Positions 9,951-32,146 of a DNA stretch of 64,000 nt are shown here, one piece after another. The translations under genes were made by a program, and so were the position numbers. Positions within the stretch are counted from its first letter, which is position 1. The number at the start of each line of letters is the position of its first letter. This DNA comes from Anaeramoeba flamelloides. Taxonomy: Eukaryota; Metamonada; Anaeramoebidae. The notes below the pieces were generated by a model. That model was given only the letters and a program-made list of their open reading frames with translations, did not search any database and was not told the origin of the DNA. The stretch spans positions 3,224,001-3,288,000 of the forward strand of contig JANTQA010000033.1 in assembly GCA_027625915.1 (NCBI GenBank). Direction: 5' to 3'.

Positions 9951-12344
9951 ATTTTATGAAAGTTTTCTATTCGAATATAATGTTATTTTGTATATGGAAT
10001 CTATATCATTCTCTTGTTTTTTTTAAAAATCAAAACTTTGTGAGTATTTTTATTTCTATTAATTGTTCTTCTTCTATTCAAGATTTCGAATCCTTTTTTA
10101 TTTCTTTATTTATTTTTTATTTTGGTTTTTAACATGTATAGTTTAGAAAGGCGTGTTATTTCTAATAATTTTTTTTCTTGATTTTGAAGTTTTAAAAATA
10201 ATTAGTTACTTATAATTTTTCTTTTTTCAATTTTTATGAATTGTTATTTTTATTTTTTATATGATGTTGATAGTCTTTGTTTCTTCCTCTTTAGTTGAAC
10301 TGTGCATGTTTTAAGGTTAAGTTTAAGTTTTTATTGATTGTTGAATGGTGTTATTCACATTTGAAAAATTGATTTCTAAATTTTTCATGTTTTTTTTTTT
10401 TTGTTAAAATTGTGATTTTTCATGAACTGTGATACTTTTCTGTTATCCCACAAGGGTAAGGAAAATTTCCAGTGTATTGTATGTATTTAGTAACATTCTT
10501 ATGGATTTTAAAACGAAAGTTGGTGATTTGTTGATATAAACGTAAAAAAAAAAACAAAATGCCTTTTTCAAATTCAAACAAACCCAAAAATCTCCAATAA
10601 TTTATTAAATGGAATAGATTGAAATTTAAAACATCAAATATCCTGACAAATTTCCTGACTTTGGGGGATATCAGAAAAATACTGCAGTTAATGAAAAAAC
10701 ACTATTCAAACAAAAAAAAAAAACATGAAAAATTCAGAAATCATCAGGGCAAACGTGTTATAACCTAAAAGAAATAATTATAAATTTGATTCTTTTTAAT
10801 TCATAATTAATAAAACATTCTATTTATTTAAGTGGGTTAAGAAAGATCCAAATATATAACATATAAATAATTTTTACTATCCCTTTTCACTTTTTTTTTT
10901 TATATTTTGAAACACATCATTTAAATTACTTATATATATATATATACATATATTATAGACATGAAAATTTTTTGTTTTAGAATCATAAAATACTTATAAA
11001 TTTGAGTTTTTTCAGATTTATTATTTACATTTTAGTTTTGTAAGTTGTTTGATTTTTTATATTTTTTGAAAAAGTTACTGTATTCCTTGCAAATCACACT
11101 TTTCTTTTCTGGGAAGTGAAAAAAAAAAAAAACAAAGAAAAAAACTTATCAACAACGAAAAAAAATTATAAATTTATACAAGTAGCATGTTATTGACTTA
11201 AAAGCATTGAAAAACAATGAAAATTAGCCACCCACATTTAAATTGGAGGTTTTACATGTAAAACCATAAAAATAGTTTAATTTTTTATTTTAAAAACACC
11301 AAAACAATCACAAGCGGGTTTTATTTTTAAAACTCTTGAAAACTATAAACTCTTTAAAAACAGAATAATAATTATTTTTTTTTTAAAAAAATTAGTAGTT
11401 GGGGATGAAAAGTTGTCAAAATTTAACTTTTTTATTAATTCTAAATTATCACACTCACCGATTTGTTTTGTATTTTGATTATATATATATATATATATAC
11501 CTTAGAACTACAGATATACTAAATACTTGGAAACAATTTTTTTTTATTTGAATTGTTAATAAATGATAATAAGATATTGAATTTCTAAAAAATTATCTTT
11601 GTAAAACAAAAAAATAATGAAAAATTTGTGTAGTCACTTACATTAAAAAATAACTTGAAAAAAATTTTTCAATATTTGAAAAACTTTTTTCTTCATCATG
11701 AAAATTTATTATTTTTCCATAGTTTCATTCTTTTATTTTTTTTTCTTTGTTTTGAGAGGTAATTGTTGTTTTTTTTTATTGTAAGGTCTATTGCTGTCAA
11801 ATCCATTTGTTTCATTCAATTCAGATCCAAATAAAAAAATTGTTCTTTAATTGTCCATTTATCGAACAAAATTACTATTTTTTCTTATCTTTTCTTTTAG
11901 AAAAAGTTTCAAATTGTGTTTAATTGCACTTGAAATAATTCTTCCATTAGTAAATCTTGTAATGATGAATTTTTTCCCATTTTTAATACCCATTGAAAAT
12001 TCTCTGAATTTTTGAATCTATTACTTGGTAAAATAGATTACTGTTTTTTAATCCTTGAAAAAAGACATGAAAATCAAGGATTTTCAAAATTCATATTTTT
12101 TTCCTTTTATACTCAAAATACCCCTTTATAATTTGAATTATGATTTGGTAAATATTTTTTTTGATTCAAATAAAATATTTTTTCAATAATTCTTTTTTTA
12201 CTTTTTTTCCTGATTTTCTTAATTTATTAAAGAAATCTAACTTTTTCATTTCTTAATTATGTTTCAATATTTGATTATTGTTTCTTACACTTAAAATAAG
12301 ATTAGATATTAACTGTTTTATTTATTTACACAAATTCAAATGAT

Positions 12345-12960
12345 TTTTTCAAAAATTTTGACTCACTTTATAATCCAGATGAAAATTATTTTGAAAGTTT
12401 ATCCCATATTATTATACAAAAAATATTTACAAATTTTTGGATCAGAATCATTTTTTCTCATTATTTAAATTTTGTTTGCATTTTAACAAATTTATCAATT
12501 TTTTTTTTTTTTTTTTCAAATTTTTAGTTTTGTTTTTTCTAATTTCTTTAAATTTTTATTTTTCTTTTTTTTTTTTTTTTTTTTTTTTGTTTTTTTTCAT
12601 TTTTATTTTTTCTTTTTTTTTTTTTTTATAAAAGATCATCTGGAAGATAAAAAAAAATCTTTGAAAATACAAATAAACATCATAAGAACCTTGAGAACAT
12701 GTACTTTCTGTCAAAATGAATATAATTATTAACAAACAATCTTCTTGTTAAATATTATTTCAGTGAAAGTTCAGTAATATAATATCTATCAAGCCCATTT
12801 CAAAAATTGTAACTAACTTTTTATTAATTTTTGGTTTTTTATTTTTTTTAATTTTTAAAATATCAGGTTTTTAAATATTTAAAATTATTAAAAAGTTAAT
12901 TACGAATCAAATTTGATTATTGGTTGTTCTTGAATACAAAAAGATATATTTTTTTTTCCA
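12345..12960 (-). repeat. copy of the TTCAAAAATTGTGAnTCAC family
   Basis: The left edge has TTCAAAAATTTTGACTCAC. The interior has ATCAGAATCATTTTTTCT, long poly-T tracts and AAAAGATC. The right side has TATCAGGTTTTTAAATA and TTGTTCTTGAATAC. The same series appears at 24000-24690 (opposite orientation), 36360-36930 and in part at 1267-1410. The poly-T centre gives a spurious open frame at 12437-12631. Confidence 0.6.
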
Positions 12961-13079
12961 ATTTTTTATTTCCGATAGGTTATGGTTTTTGAAATAGAGT
13001 TTCGAAAAAATTACTTAAACTTCGTTTTTAAAAAAATAAAAATTCTTTTGCAAATTTTTGTTTAATTTTTACTACCCAA

Positions 13080-13260
13080 AAATTAAAACCAACAAGATCT
13101 GAGATTTTTCTATTGAAAAATAGTTTGGGAAAAAATGAATTCTTTTAAAAATGAGAATTCATTTCTCTTGGGTTCAATAATTGAGTTTGTGTATCAATTG
13201 AATCTTTGAGAAAACAAGTGTTTTATTACCTTTGATAAACAAAAATAAATAATAGTGACT
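13080..13260 (+). repeat. diverged copy of the 6950-7233 dispersed repeat
   Basis: It shares AATTCTTTTAAAAATGAGAA, CATTTCTCTTGGGTT and TTATTACCTTTGATAAAC with the block at 6950-7233, in the same order and orientation. It is shorter and more eroded. Confidence 0.5.
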
Positions 13261-14460
13261 ATTCAAATTGGAAAATTACCTAATCAGTTATATATAAACC
13301 ATATCTTTTATATTTCTTTATCTTACTCAGAGTTTAAGTATTTTTAGACACAACAATGATTATTTTTTTTTTGATAACATGATAAAAATGTTTATTTGAA
13401 AGTAATAACGACTCTTTAGAAAAAATATTTTGATCTTTTTATTACAAAAAAAATTTTCAATTAATTTTTTACTTCTAAAATAGTAGTATATTTGAAAAAT
13501 ATTTCAAATTTTATTTATACCAGATCATTAAAGATTTCTAAAACGTAAATTTACAAAACTTGATTAATACCTATTATTAGAATTTTAACGCCATTTTCTT
13601 AGTCTGAATGGGAAAAATCAGATTCTAACAAATAATCCAAAAAAATTCACTTTTAGGAAATATTAACAATAAAAATTCAAATTTGAGAAATTGAAAGATG
13701 CTTAAATTTTGGTTTCATGTCTTTATTTTAGAATTCTATTTTGATTCTAATAATCAACCTAATTTTTGGGCTTTAGATTTGTTTTGAAATGGAACAGTAT
13801 AAATTAATAAAAACAAAATTAGAGAATGATATTATGTATTATCGTTTTCAAATCTATACAGATTTGACAATTATTTCTGAGAAGGTTAGTTGGAAAAAGT
13901 ACTATCTAGTATAATCAATTCAAAAGCCAATTGATCGATTCTTCTTTCTTGTACCAATTTTTGAATTAGATTTTATTCTATATTCAATGAATTCAATTGG
14001 TCGTGTTTTCAAGATCAAAGAAAAAGAAGAAATAATTTTCCCTTCTGAAATTAAGATAACATCTAGTTTTAGTACTTTTTTTGATTGGTTTAATTGATTA
14101 ACCACCACAGTGATTATAGTAAATGTGTCTTATGTATGCTAAACACCTTGATATAAAAGTTTTTTCATAAAGAAGTTTTGAATTAAAAATCCCAAACAAT
14201 CAAATTATTTTGTTGAACATTAAGTGGAATGAAATCTTTCAATAGAAAATTTTAAAATTAGAAACTCAAAACCAATATAATAGAAGATTTATTTGAATCA
14301 AATTTGAATTTGTCCTCAAATTACAATCAACAATTCTGATGATTTAAAATTTTTCAATCTCGACTCTTTGAAAATTTATTTTTTTGTCTTTTACTCTTGT
14401 TTAATTTTTTGACAAAAACAAAGTCTCTTTACAACACTAACTCCAAATTTGCCTTCTTAA

Positions 14461-23780
<9,320 letters not shown>

Positions 23781-23999
23781 AATCATTTTAAAAAAAAAAT
23801 TAAATTTTTTCTTTTTTATTTTTTAAAAATAATTAAATCTTGAATTTCTTTTTGTTTTTTTTTTGAATATTATTTCTTTAATATTATTACTTTACAATTT
23901 ATTTTTCATTTTTTGTTTAATTTTAAAGAGTAATTTATTGAAATTGAATTTTATTTTTATTCTAAAAATTTCATAAATGTATTGGTTTCAATAACATAA

Positions 24000-24372
24000 A
24001 TTCCAACTCAAAAATTGTGAATCACCTGAAATAATAAATCGAAAAAAAATAAGATATCATTTAGTATTCAAGAACAACTAATAACTAAATCTGATTTTTA
24101 ATTCACTTTTAAATCATTCTAAATATATAAAAGCCTGATATTTTAAAAAAATAAAAATAAAAACCAAAAACAAAAAAAAAGTGAATCACAATTTTTGAAA
24201 TAAGCTTGAAAGATTTTGTATAACTGATATTTCACTGAAAAAAGGTTTAAAAAGAAGATTTTTTGCAAATAATTATCTGAATTTTAAAAGACCTTTCAGA
24301 GTCGAAATTTTTTTTAATTATTTTTTTTTCAAAGATCTTTTTTTTTTTTCTATTTGATCTTTCCAAAAAAAA

Positions 24373-24403
<31 letters not shown>

Positions 24404-24690
24404 GAAAAAAGAAATACAACGAAAAAAAAAGCCAAAGAAAAATAAAAAAAAAGAAAAGTAAAACAAAAATTTGAAAAACAAAAACAAAAATTTGATAAAA
24501 TTAGAAAAAATGATTCTGATCCAAAAATTGGATAAATTTTTTTTTTAATAATAATCAGGGATAAATCCTCAAAATAACTTCCATTAATATTATAAAATGA
24601 GTCAAAATTTTTGAAAAATAGCTTCATTTTCATCTTTATTAAAAATGATTGATAATTTCTAATACAAATTGCCAACCAAATATATTATTG
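24000..24690 (+). repeat. copy of the TTCAAAAATTGTGAnTCAC family
   Basis: The first ~205 bp are bounded by CTCAAAAATTGTGAATCACC (from 24007) and its inverse GTGAATCACAATTTTTGA (from 24181), forming a MITE-like unit. To its right lie A-rich tracts and AAAAAATGATTCTGATCCAA, which match the reverse complement of 12345-12640 and part of 40900-41010. The poly-A/T centre produces an artefactual minus-strand frame at 24247-24675. Confidence 0.6.
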
Positions 24691-24929
24691 ATATCATATT
24701 ATAATCAGGTTTGTTCAAAAATTTAAAAAAAATAAAAGATTCTAAAAATCGAATCTCAAGGTTTAATTTATTTTTGAAAAAGTTACATTAGAATCTTGAA
24801 ATACAATTTTGCAAAATTTACTGCATATATACAAACCTTATGCTTTTATTTTCAAAATTTTTTTTTTTCCACTTTGTAATTTTATCAAAAACTGAAAATA
24901 TTAAGATATTGATTTTTACACATGTACAT

Positions 24930-25460
24930 AAACTCCAATTCAAAAATTATAACACCCTAAAATTTAATATTTGAAAAAAAAATATATATATATTTAATCA
25001 ATTCTAGAAGAAATCATAAATTAGAACCATTCGCTAATTGAAATTTTAACTGTTATATATAAATTACAATACTCGCAAATCAAAAAATTAATAATTATTA
25101 ATACTAATAAATCAAGTGTTTATTCAAAATTTTGGAGAGAGCAAAACAAAAAATAAACAGTTTTTAAATATGTAAAAATTCTATTAGGGAATATTGATCG
25201 ATCAAATGGTCAGATATCATTAATAAATTTAAGGTTATTTTTTCTTTTTTGAACTCAACTTTAACCTAATACCAATAGTTGAAAAAAATTTTGATCGAAC
25301 GAAAAAAGTTACCTAATTCAAAAAACGAAACTAAAACAAAAAATAAAAAAAGATGAAAAAATAATTTTCATATTTTTCGAAAAATCAAAATCATTTCCAA
25401 TTGGAAATGAAATTATGTAATTGTGATTGTTTAAACTGTTTTAACCAGGTGAAAAATATT
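24930..25460 (+). repeat. dispersed repeat with GAGAGCAAAACAAAA and GATCGATCAAA, longest copy
   Basis: It starts near AACTCCAATTCAAAAATT and runs through GAACCATTCGCTAATTG, TTACAATACTCGCAAA, GAGAGCAAAACAAAA, GGGAATATTGATCGATC and GTTGAAAAAAATTTTGATCG to a right edge near TGATTGTTTAAACTGTTTTA. It is colinear with the reverse complement of 36940-37500. It is non-coding and about 530 bp. Confidence 0.68.
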
Positions 25461-27373
25461 GAATTTTAGTTTTTAATATGAAAATACCATTTTTAAAAAA
25501 TCATTAAAAATAATTTTCAAAATATCTTTTCAAATTTTTAGGAAACATCAAATGTATGTGATCTCATAATTTGTCAAGAATTTTCAAAAAATATTTTTTT
25601 AGCTCTTTAAAATGTAGTATCTTTGAATTACATTGTTTGCCAATTCATTTTCTACTCCTTTTTTTGTTAATCAATTGTCAAAAAAGAAGATGCAAAGTTT
25701 ATAATTTATTTTGTTTTTTTATTTTTTTTTATTCAAAACTTTTTTTCAATACATAAGAAATAATGGTGATAAAACTGGACAAATAAATTGAAGTGAAGAG
25801 AAATATAACCACAAAATTAACAGTATTTTAAATATAAAATGGTTTTATATAAAAAAATGGAAAATGAAAAAAAATAACTAAAATTTAATATTTAGTTAAA
25901 TTTAATTAAAAAATTAACTACAAGACAAAAAAAAATGAAAGAATAAAAATCCATAAATAGATTTTCAATAAAAAAAATGAAAAATAATTAGTGAATTCTT
26001 TGTAGATTTTTTTCTCACAAACGGAAAATTATTTTCTTCAAAAAATTAAACGACCTCTATTAAAAATTTGTGGTCTATTTTTCCTCTATTTGGAATTAAT
26101 TTGTTATTTTTATAAAGAAAGGAATGGCTTTGTGAGTTTCTTTTCTTTAAAGTTCTGATCATTAAAGTATCAAAAGTTTTTTTTAAACTCAAAATGTTTT
26201 TCTCTACTTTTCAATTAATAGTGTTTCTTCATTTGGTAATGATTTCTCTTATCTTGGATATATTTGAAAAATTAATGCAATATTTAAAGGGGTATGTTGT
26301 TATATTTGTTGTTGGGAGTGAGTTTTGGAGATCATTTATAGTGTCTCTCTTTGGAAATTTCGTTTCTTTGTATTATTTTATTTGTGAAAAATTACTTTTG
26401 ATTTTTAAAAAGTTTTTAATTTGTCAAATAAATTTAAAAATTGAATTAGAGTTAAATAAAAGACTCAAAATGAATTATAACGCGATGAAATCAAATTAAT
26501 ATATAAAAAAGAATTTTTTCAGATATCTAAGAATACTTATTATTGGATATTTTATGATTTGTAGATTGGGATTATTTTTACAATAAAACATCTTTATTTA
26601 ATATTTTGAAGAGCTGGCAGATATAGAATTTTTCTTCGTATAATTCAAGTAGTATTTTGGGATAATAAAATCAAAAATATAATTATATCATAATTGGTTC
26701 ATTATTAAAGAATTGACAAAAAAATCGAGGTTGACCCAATGAAAAAGTGTTTTATTTGTTTTGTTTTGTTTTAATTTTTTGAGTACAAGTTTGTTATTAG
26801 AGTTATTTTGATTCTTAAAGCCTTCTTTCAGTATTAAAAAAAAAAAAAAAAAAAAAAAATGTAAAATATTATATACCGTTCTATGAATTAACACCTCGAG
26901 AGACTAAAAAAAAATAAAAATAACTGCAAATTTAAAAAAAAAATAGAAATTAAAACCAAATTATTTAAACTGGGAATAAAAAAGCAATAAAAGATAATTT
27001 AAAATATTTTATTTAATTTTACAATAAAATAAGATATATAGTTGAATGATTTTGGAATATTATAAATTGTATATTATAATTAAGAGAAATGTTTTCAATT
27101 GTTTGTATTTTGAATTGCAACCAAATATTACTTGAAAAAAAATAAACAATAAATAAATCGATAAATGTAAATAAAATTAAAAAAAAATGAAATAAAAAAA
27201 TACAATTTAAATAATTATTTATTCATCATTTTTTTTTTTTTTTTTTTTTTTTTCCTCCTTTATTTTTTTGCTTTTTTTATTGTATATTTTATAAAATAAG
27301 AAATAAAAATAACAAAATAAGATAAATTCATCAAAATTTGTTTTTCAAAAAAATAAAAAAAAAAACAATACTT

Positions 27374-29554
27374 TTAGAATTTAAAGTTTTGTATATTATC
27401 AACTGAATTTTGGGATTGTACTAACAAGTTTTGTAAGTGGTCTTCCACATTTTGTTTAAAATTGGTTAAAATGGTTAATAGATCTATTATACTTTGGCTC
27501 CAAATTTTTTTTTCGTTTTTGAATTGGGATTGGTAATTGAAAAATTGATTATTAGTTTCTTCTAACAAATGTTCCTTTTTTTTGATTCCGCTATTTTTAT
27601 GTAAAGAAAGATTTAACAAGTTATTTTTTTCTTTTTCCCTTTTTGAATGGTAATCTTTTTGTAGCAATGATAAAGAATTTTTCAATTGCTGGTAGTTGTT
27701 CATTGAAGATTTTAAAATATTTTGCTTATTTTGGATTTCATGGTTTTCATCTTCTAATCTGTCTTGGATTTTTGTTTTATTATTTTCAATTTTTCGAATT
27801 TCTTTAGTGATCAATTTCTTTTGTTGGTTAAATTCAAATGATGTTTTTTTCAAGCCATGGATCACCTTGGGCAAATTTTTGGAAAGTTGTTGTTGTTTAA
27901 TCACCTTTATTTTGAAATTAATGTTCTCGATATTATTTTTGGCGTTGTTGCCAATTAACCTCAGCTCCCTTGCCTTGTTGTTGTAATCTAAAACAGATGT
28001 TTCTAATTGCCCCAATTGCTTCGTGACGTTGATTTCTTGTTCCCAGTTTTGATCTTGGATTTCCTTTCTTTTCTTTTTAATGGTTTCCAGCGATCTGCTC
28101 AATCCGCCTGTTTCAATTTGGATTTGCTTCAATTCGTTTGAATTAATTTTCTGATTGTTGACATTGGTTTTCAATTTTTTAATTCGTTTTTGTGATGTGT
28201 TGGTTTCCAATTTGATTTGGTTTTCTTTTTCTTCCAGAATTTGGATTTCGTTTTGTAAGGTATCTTTTTCAATTTTGAATGTCTCGATCTCATGCAACAA
28301 TTCGTCCAATTCTGTTTGCAAATTTTTTTTTTTTTTTTTCAATGATTTGATTGGGCTATTGCCAGAGCCGAGATCTTGCAATTGGTTAATAATCATAGAA
28401 TTTTCTCTTGCCAATTCCTGTGTTTGCAATTGCAAGCTTTCGTTGTTTTCAGTGAAGCAATTGGCCAATTCTTGCTCCAAATTTTCAAATTGCTCGTCGT
28501 CGCCAATTAAAAAGCACTTGTATGACGCAGACAAATAATCAAAAAAGGCACTTTCTCCAGAGTTGTCTTCTCCCATGAGCGCTAGTTCGTCCATGGACAA
28601 TGTGTTATTCTCAAAGTTCTCGCCCGTTTGCTGCATCTTCATTGCAAACTCCAGCATTTGCTTTGACTTTTCGTCGCAATGCTCAGAGTATGTGAGCAAT
28701 TCCACGAGCCAAAGCAATGCACCGACCAGGGACCTCCACGTGTGTGGCGCAGAGACAACACTTAAAGAAGATCTGCTCATGGGCACAGGGTACCTTAATT
28801 TTTTGAAAAATGCAGAGATTTCATTACTTGGCTTTGAAGATAGCCTCAAGTTGGAGTCAATGATTTGGAATAAAAATTCGGTGACCTTAAAAAAATTCTT
28901 TTGATCGGGCTTTAATAGTAATTTGGAACTTTCAAGTTTGCTAAAACCATGATCATTCAAAAAATGGATGATCTTGCTCCTTGCAGACTGAAGAAACTTC
29001 TTGTTGTCTAGTGGACGAGGGTCGTGCGTCCTGTTAATGGTTCCACTCTTTCGATACAAAGACGATCGCCTCCCATTGACAGTCGTTCTTCTGCGCATTT
29101 TCTGTGAATTGGATCCCATTCTGCTTCCGCGTTCGTTTTTGAAAGAACTTTCACCATCGCTTCCACTTCTGCTCTCGTTCCTATGCTTTTTTTTGTTTTT
29201 TTTTTGGCTTGAGCCAAATGCTAATGTGCTCCTCCCTTCCCTTTTGTTTCTGTTGGTAAGAAAGTTGCCACCAGTTGAGCTGCTGTTTGACTTTGATGGC
29301 TGAAGTGTTGCAGTCGTGGCTCTTCGGTTCCTCAGACCAGAATTGTGAATGTTTTTGTTATCAAATTGCCTCCTTCTTTTCAATTCTTGTGATCTTCTTT
29401 GAGATTTTTTGTTGCTCATCTTCCTTTTCGATCTATTTGAAGAGAAAATATTCACATTTTCCTCTTCATTTTTGGAATTGCTCATTTTTCCAGTTGGTCG
29501 TTGGTTTGTGAATTGCGGAGTATTTGAGATGTTTCGAAGTTTTGTAGTTGACAT
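27374..29554 (-). CDS. NDC80: kinetochore protein NDC80 (HEC1), 726 aa
   Basis: NDC80 is the outer-kinetochore subunit that binds microtubules, paired with NUF2 in the Ndc80 complex (family knowledge). Residues 1-176 form a very basic, Ser/Arg/Lys-rich disordered tail. At 178-290 comes the calponin-homology domain, opening with HDPRPLDNKKFLQSARSKI and containing FLNDHGF, FLFQIIDSNLRL, LRYPVPMSRSSL and HTWRSLVGALLWLVELL, all hallmarks of the family. From about 375 to the end lies long coiled coil, with a break in the 490-540 region that could be the NDC80 loop (uncertain). The protein is longer than human (642 aa), mainly through the tail. It is a single exon, starting at the first Met in frame and ending TAA. 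Its G+C is distinctly higher than the flanks. The identity is secure. Confidence 0.95.
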   Translation of the reverse strand: MSTTKLRNISNTPQFTNQRPTGKMSNSKNEEENVNIFSSNRSKRKMSNKKSQRRSQELKRRRQFDNKNIHNSGLRNRRATTATLQPSKSNSSSTGGNFLTNRNKREGRSTLAFGSSQKKNKKKHRNESRSGSDGESSFKNERGSRMGSNSQKMRRRTTVNGRRSSLYRKSGTINRTHDPRPLDNKKFLQSARSKIIHFLNDHGFSKLESSKLLLKPDQKNFFKVTEFLFQIIDSNLRLSSKPSNEISAFFKKLRYPVPMSRSSLSVVSAPHTWRSLVGALLWLVELLTYSEHCDEKSKQMLEFAMKMQQTGENFENNTLSMDELALMGEDNSGESAFFDYLSASYKCFLIGDDEQFENLEQELANCFTENNESLQLQTQELARENSMIINQLQDLGSGNSPIKSLKKKKKNLQTELDELLHEIETFKIEKDTLQNEIQILEEKENQIKLETNTSQKRIKKLKTNVNNQKINSNELKQIQIETGGLSRSLETIKKKRKEIQDQNWEQEINVTKQLGQLETSVLDYNNKARELRLIGNNAKNNIENINFKIKVIKQQQLSKNLPKVIHGLKKTSFEFNQQKKLITKEIRKIENNKTKIQDRLEDENHEIQNKQNILKSSMNNYQQLKNSLSLLQKDYHSKREKEKNNLLNLSLHKNSGIKKKEHLLEETNNQFFNYQSQFKNEKKIWSQSIIDLLTILTNFKQNVEDHLQNLLVQSQNSVDNIQNFKF

Positions 29555-30079
29555 TTGTTTTTTGAAAAAAATAGACGTTAATATTTTTTTTTTTTATTTT
29601 TTTGTTGATTCGGTTTTATTTTTTTAGTGAGAGAAAGGATGTTTAAGAAACTCAAAAGAAAAAAATGAATTGATCCTGAATTCTATTTTTATTTTATATA
29701 ATGCAATATTCTTGTTCGATGTCTTGTTTAGTTCTTTGATCAGAATTAGAATTGAATTAATTACATTTTTGTGAATTACTATTAATTGATACTGGTTCTT
29801 GTTTCAAAATAAATGAGCCAAAATTTTCATTCAGCTTTCCAAAAAAAGGTTTCTTTATAATCATTTAAAATTCAAAACATTTTGAATTCCATATAGGATT
29901 TGAAACTATAATTTATTTTTTTTTCCCAAATATAATAGGGTGATAATTTTCATGAGTGTACTATTAAGTTTGATAACAAACTCGTTTTTGTCAAACCGAG
30001 AGAAATGCAATATCATTTTTAAAAAGGTTCATTTTGTCTTTATTAATTTTTGGTAAAAAGATCGAGATACTGTTTGTTT

Positions 30080-30700
30080 GAATTTTTGGATTTAAAATTG
30101 AAAAAGAAAAATTCTCAAAACCTTTATTATGTTTATGACTTTCATTTCTCAGAGTAATTTCTGATAGTTTATATGAATAAAAATCAACGTGAAATTTTTG
30201 TTTTATTTTAGAAATACGACATCGATAAAAAAAAATACTGAATCCATTGTAGATCTGAAAAAAAATGATCTTTAATTGTATTTTTCCAATTTTTTTAATA
30301 TTTTGAAATTAAAAAGATTATATAATATTCTTTTGCAAAGATTAAGATTATATAAAGAATGTATTGTTATTATTTCGATCAATTTTTTGATAATAAATTT
30401 TTTTTATGAAAATTATTATTTGGAATTAATTTTATTTGTTTGAAAATATTCAAAAATTAAGAAAAGAAAAAAGTAAAATCCATTGATAGCTTTAGGAATT
30501 ATTATCAACCCACTGATATAATTAAGAATGGTTTATTAATTAATGTTTAGAAATATTATAAAATTAAAAAGTATTTTTATGTTATATGATTTATTTTCCA
30601 GGTTTTATCAAAGTTATTTTTCTTGGATGAGAAAATTTAATTTAATTGTTTAGACTTTTTTCTATGTTTTTATGTTGAAAAAAAGTTAAAAAATTGATTC
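30080..30700 (+). repeat. dispersed repeat shared with 63290-63900
   Basis: The clearest shared block is CCCACTGATATAATTAAGAA, a second stretch reading TTATTAATTAATGTTTA, and AAATTAAAAAGTATTTT, which match CCCACTGAATAGAATAAGAA and following sequence near 63663-63730 in the same orientation. GATCTGAAAAAAAATGATC upstream also has a counterpart. Limits are approximate and divergence is high. Confidence 0.45.
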
Positions 30701-32146
30701 AAAATCTATTTTGAATTGAAAAAAATATATTTTTTCAAATATAAAATAATAATTTTACTTTTTTTGAAATAAAAATAGATTTTTTACCTTGGTTAGTCCA
30801 AAACAGAGTGATATTCTTTTTAATATGTATTTTTGTTCAATTCCTTCATATACCATAAAATTTCTTTATTATCAAAGAGAAAATATTTTTTTTGAAATAA
30901 TTTGAAAATAGATTTGACAGTGAACTTTTCCAAAAAAGATATGATCTATTGAAACTTGAAAAAAAAAAATTCATGTATGAAAATAGCATTATAAGTAAGT
31001 TTGGTTTTATAGTAATCAGATTTTTACTCGGATTTTCAATTTCAAGATTCTGTAATTATTTTTTTTTGATTTTACTATTATATTTATGATTGAATATTTT
31101 GAGTTTTCTATTATCTTAAAAATTGAAAATAATGTGGAAAAAAAATGAACTGAAACAATTATATCAAAAAAATTACTGTAGAGTTGTGGGTTTATTGAAA
31201 TTGTATTCCCATCTGTTTTATAACTAACAATTTAACAAAATAAACTTTTTTTCACCTAAAAACTTAAAATGTAGGCTTTCAGCTAAAATTTTCTTTACAA
31301 AAATGTTCTTTTTAAAATTTTTTAAAAAAGAAAGAGTTTTATTTTTTTATTATTAGAGCTTGGAGGTGATTCAACAAAATGGACGATTTTTGGCTAAAAA
31401 TCAAAATTAATTTGAGTTTTTTAACTTAACTATAATGAAATTAAGATTATAGCCCATAGAATAACTTATATTGTAAAAAATGAGATAAAAAAATTTATTT
31501 CAAAAAAAAAGACAACGAATAGAAAAAGAAAATAAAAAACAAAAATGAAAAAAGTGAACAATTAGATAAAAAAAAATAAAAAATTCTTTTAAAAGTTTTT
31601 TTGTTACTAATTTTTGAATGGATTGTTAGTATTAACTTTTATGAAAATTTCTGTATCCCAACCTATGATGGTTTTTAATAAAGAGATTTCAATATTTTTA
31701 CAATTATAGATCAAATTAAAATTACTAATTTATTTAGTTTTCATTAAGAAACTTAGTAGAGAGAGGAAATCTAAAATTTTGAGCTTTCTAAGAATAAGAA
31801 TTAGGTTTGAATATTTCTCTTTTTTTTATATTAATTTTTATTGTTTTTTTTTGACAAGTTTCTGAAATCTTATTTTTACAAATACAAAGTATAAAATACT
31901 GAATCGACTGGATTAAGCCATCTCAAGTTCTGACTTGAAATTTTGTTGAAAAATTTCAATTAAGTTTACTTTAGTTGGTTTAAAATTACACTATCAGGTC
32001 AATTTTTCTTGAGACAACCCTTTAATTCATCTTACTAAATTTTATATAAGATATTATTAAAACACATTTTTTTTTATGATCTAATTACACACAAGTTCAC
32101 AATTTATATATTATTTTTTATCAATTTTTTCCTCCAAAAACACTCA

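Larger units (their letters stand above)
8685..14460. other. repeat-rich spacer between RLP24 and Rab2
   Basis: No gene is supported here. It contains a 400-bp foldback (9185-9588), adjoining dispersed repeats (9590-9950, 12345-12960, 13080-13260), AT microsatellites near 10929-10947 and 11480-11502, and poly-T tracts at 12500-12630 that create a spurious Phe-rich frame. The stretch 11503-11800 resembles the left part of the element at 34869-36340. The remaining sequence shows no recognisable feature. Confidence 0.65.
23781..27373. other. spacer between Rab2 and NDC80
   Basis: Rab2 and NDC80 converge here. The spacer contains two dispersed repeats (24000-24690 and 24930-25460) and long homopolymers (24363-24400, 26833-26860, 27230-27253). 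Open frames at 25571-25756 and 26194-26499 are hydrophobic, without similarity I recognise, and are not called. Nothing else is evident. Confidence 0.65.

Noticed and set aside
12437-12631. Phe-rich 64-aa plus-strand frame resembling a membrane peptide
   Set aside because: It is the translation of poly-T tracts inside a dispersed repeat that recurs at 24247-24690 and 36493-36690.
24247-24675. 142-aa minus-strand frame rich in Phe and Ser
   Set aside because: It is produced by poly-A/T in a repeat copy; the related copies do not keep the frame.
26194-26499. 101-aa hydrophobic plus-strand frame with possible membrane segments
   Set aside because: T-rich codons give hydrophobic residues by default. 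There is no family match or supporting context, and the opposite strand looks equally protein-like.
28155-29511. Long plus-strand frames antisense to NDC80
   Set aside because: They are shadows of the NDC80 coding sequence; Leu/Ser/Phe richness is the complement of Lys/Glu/Asn coiled-coil codons.
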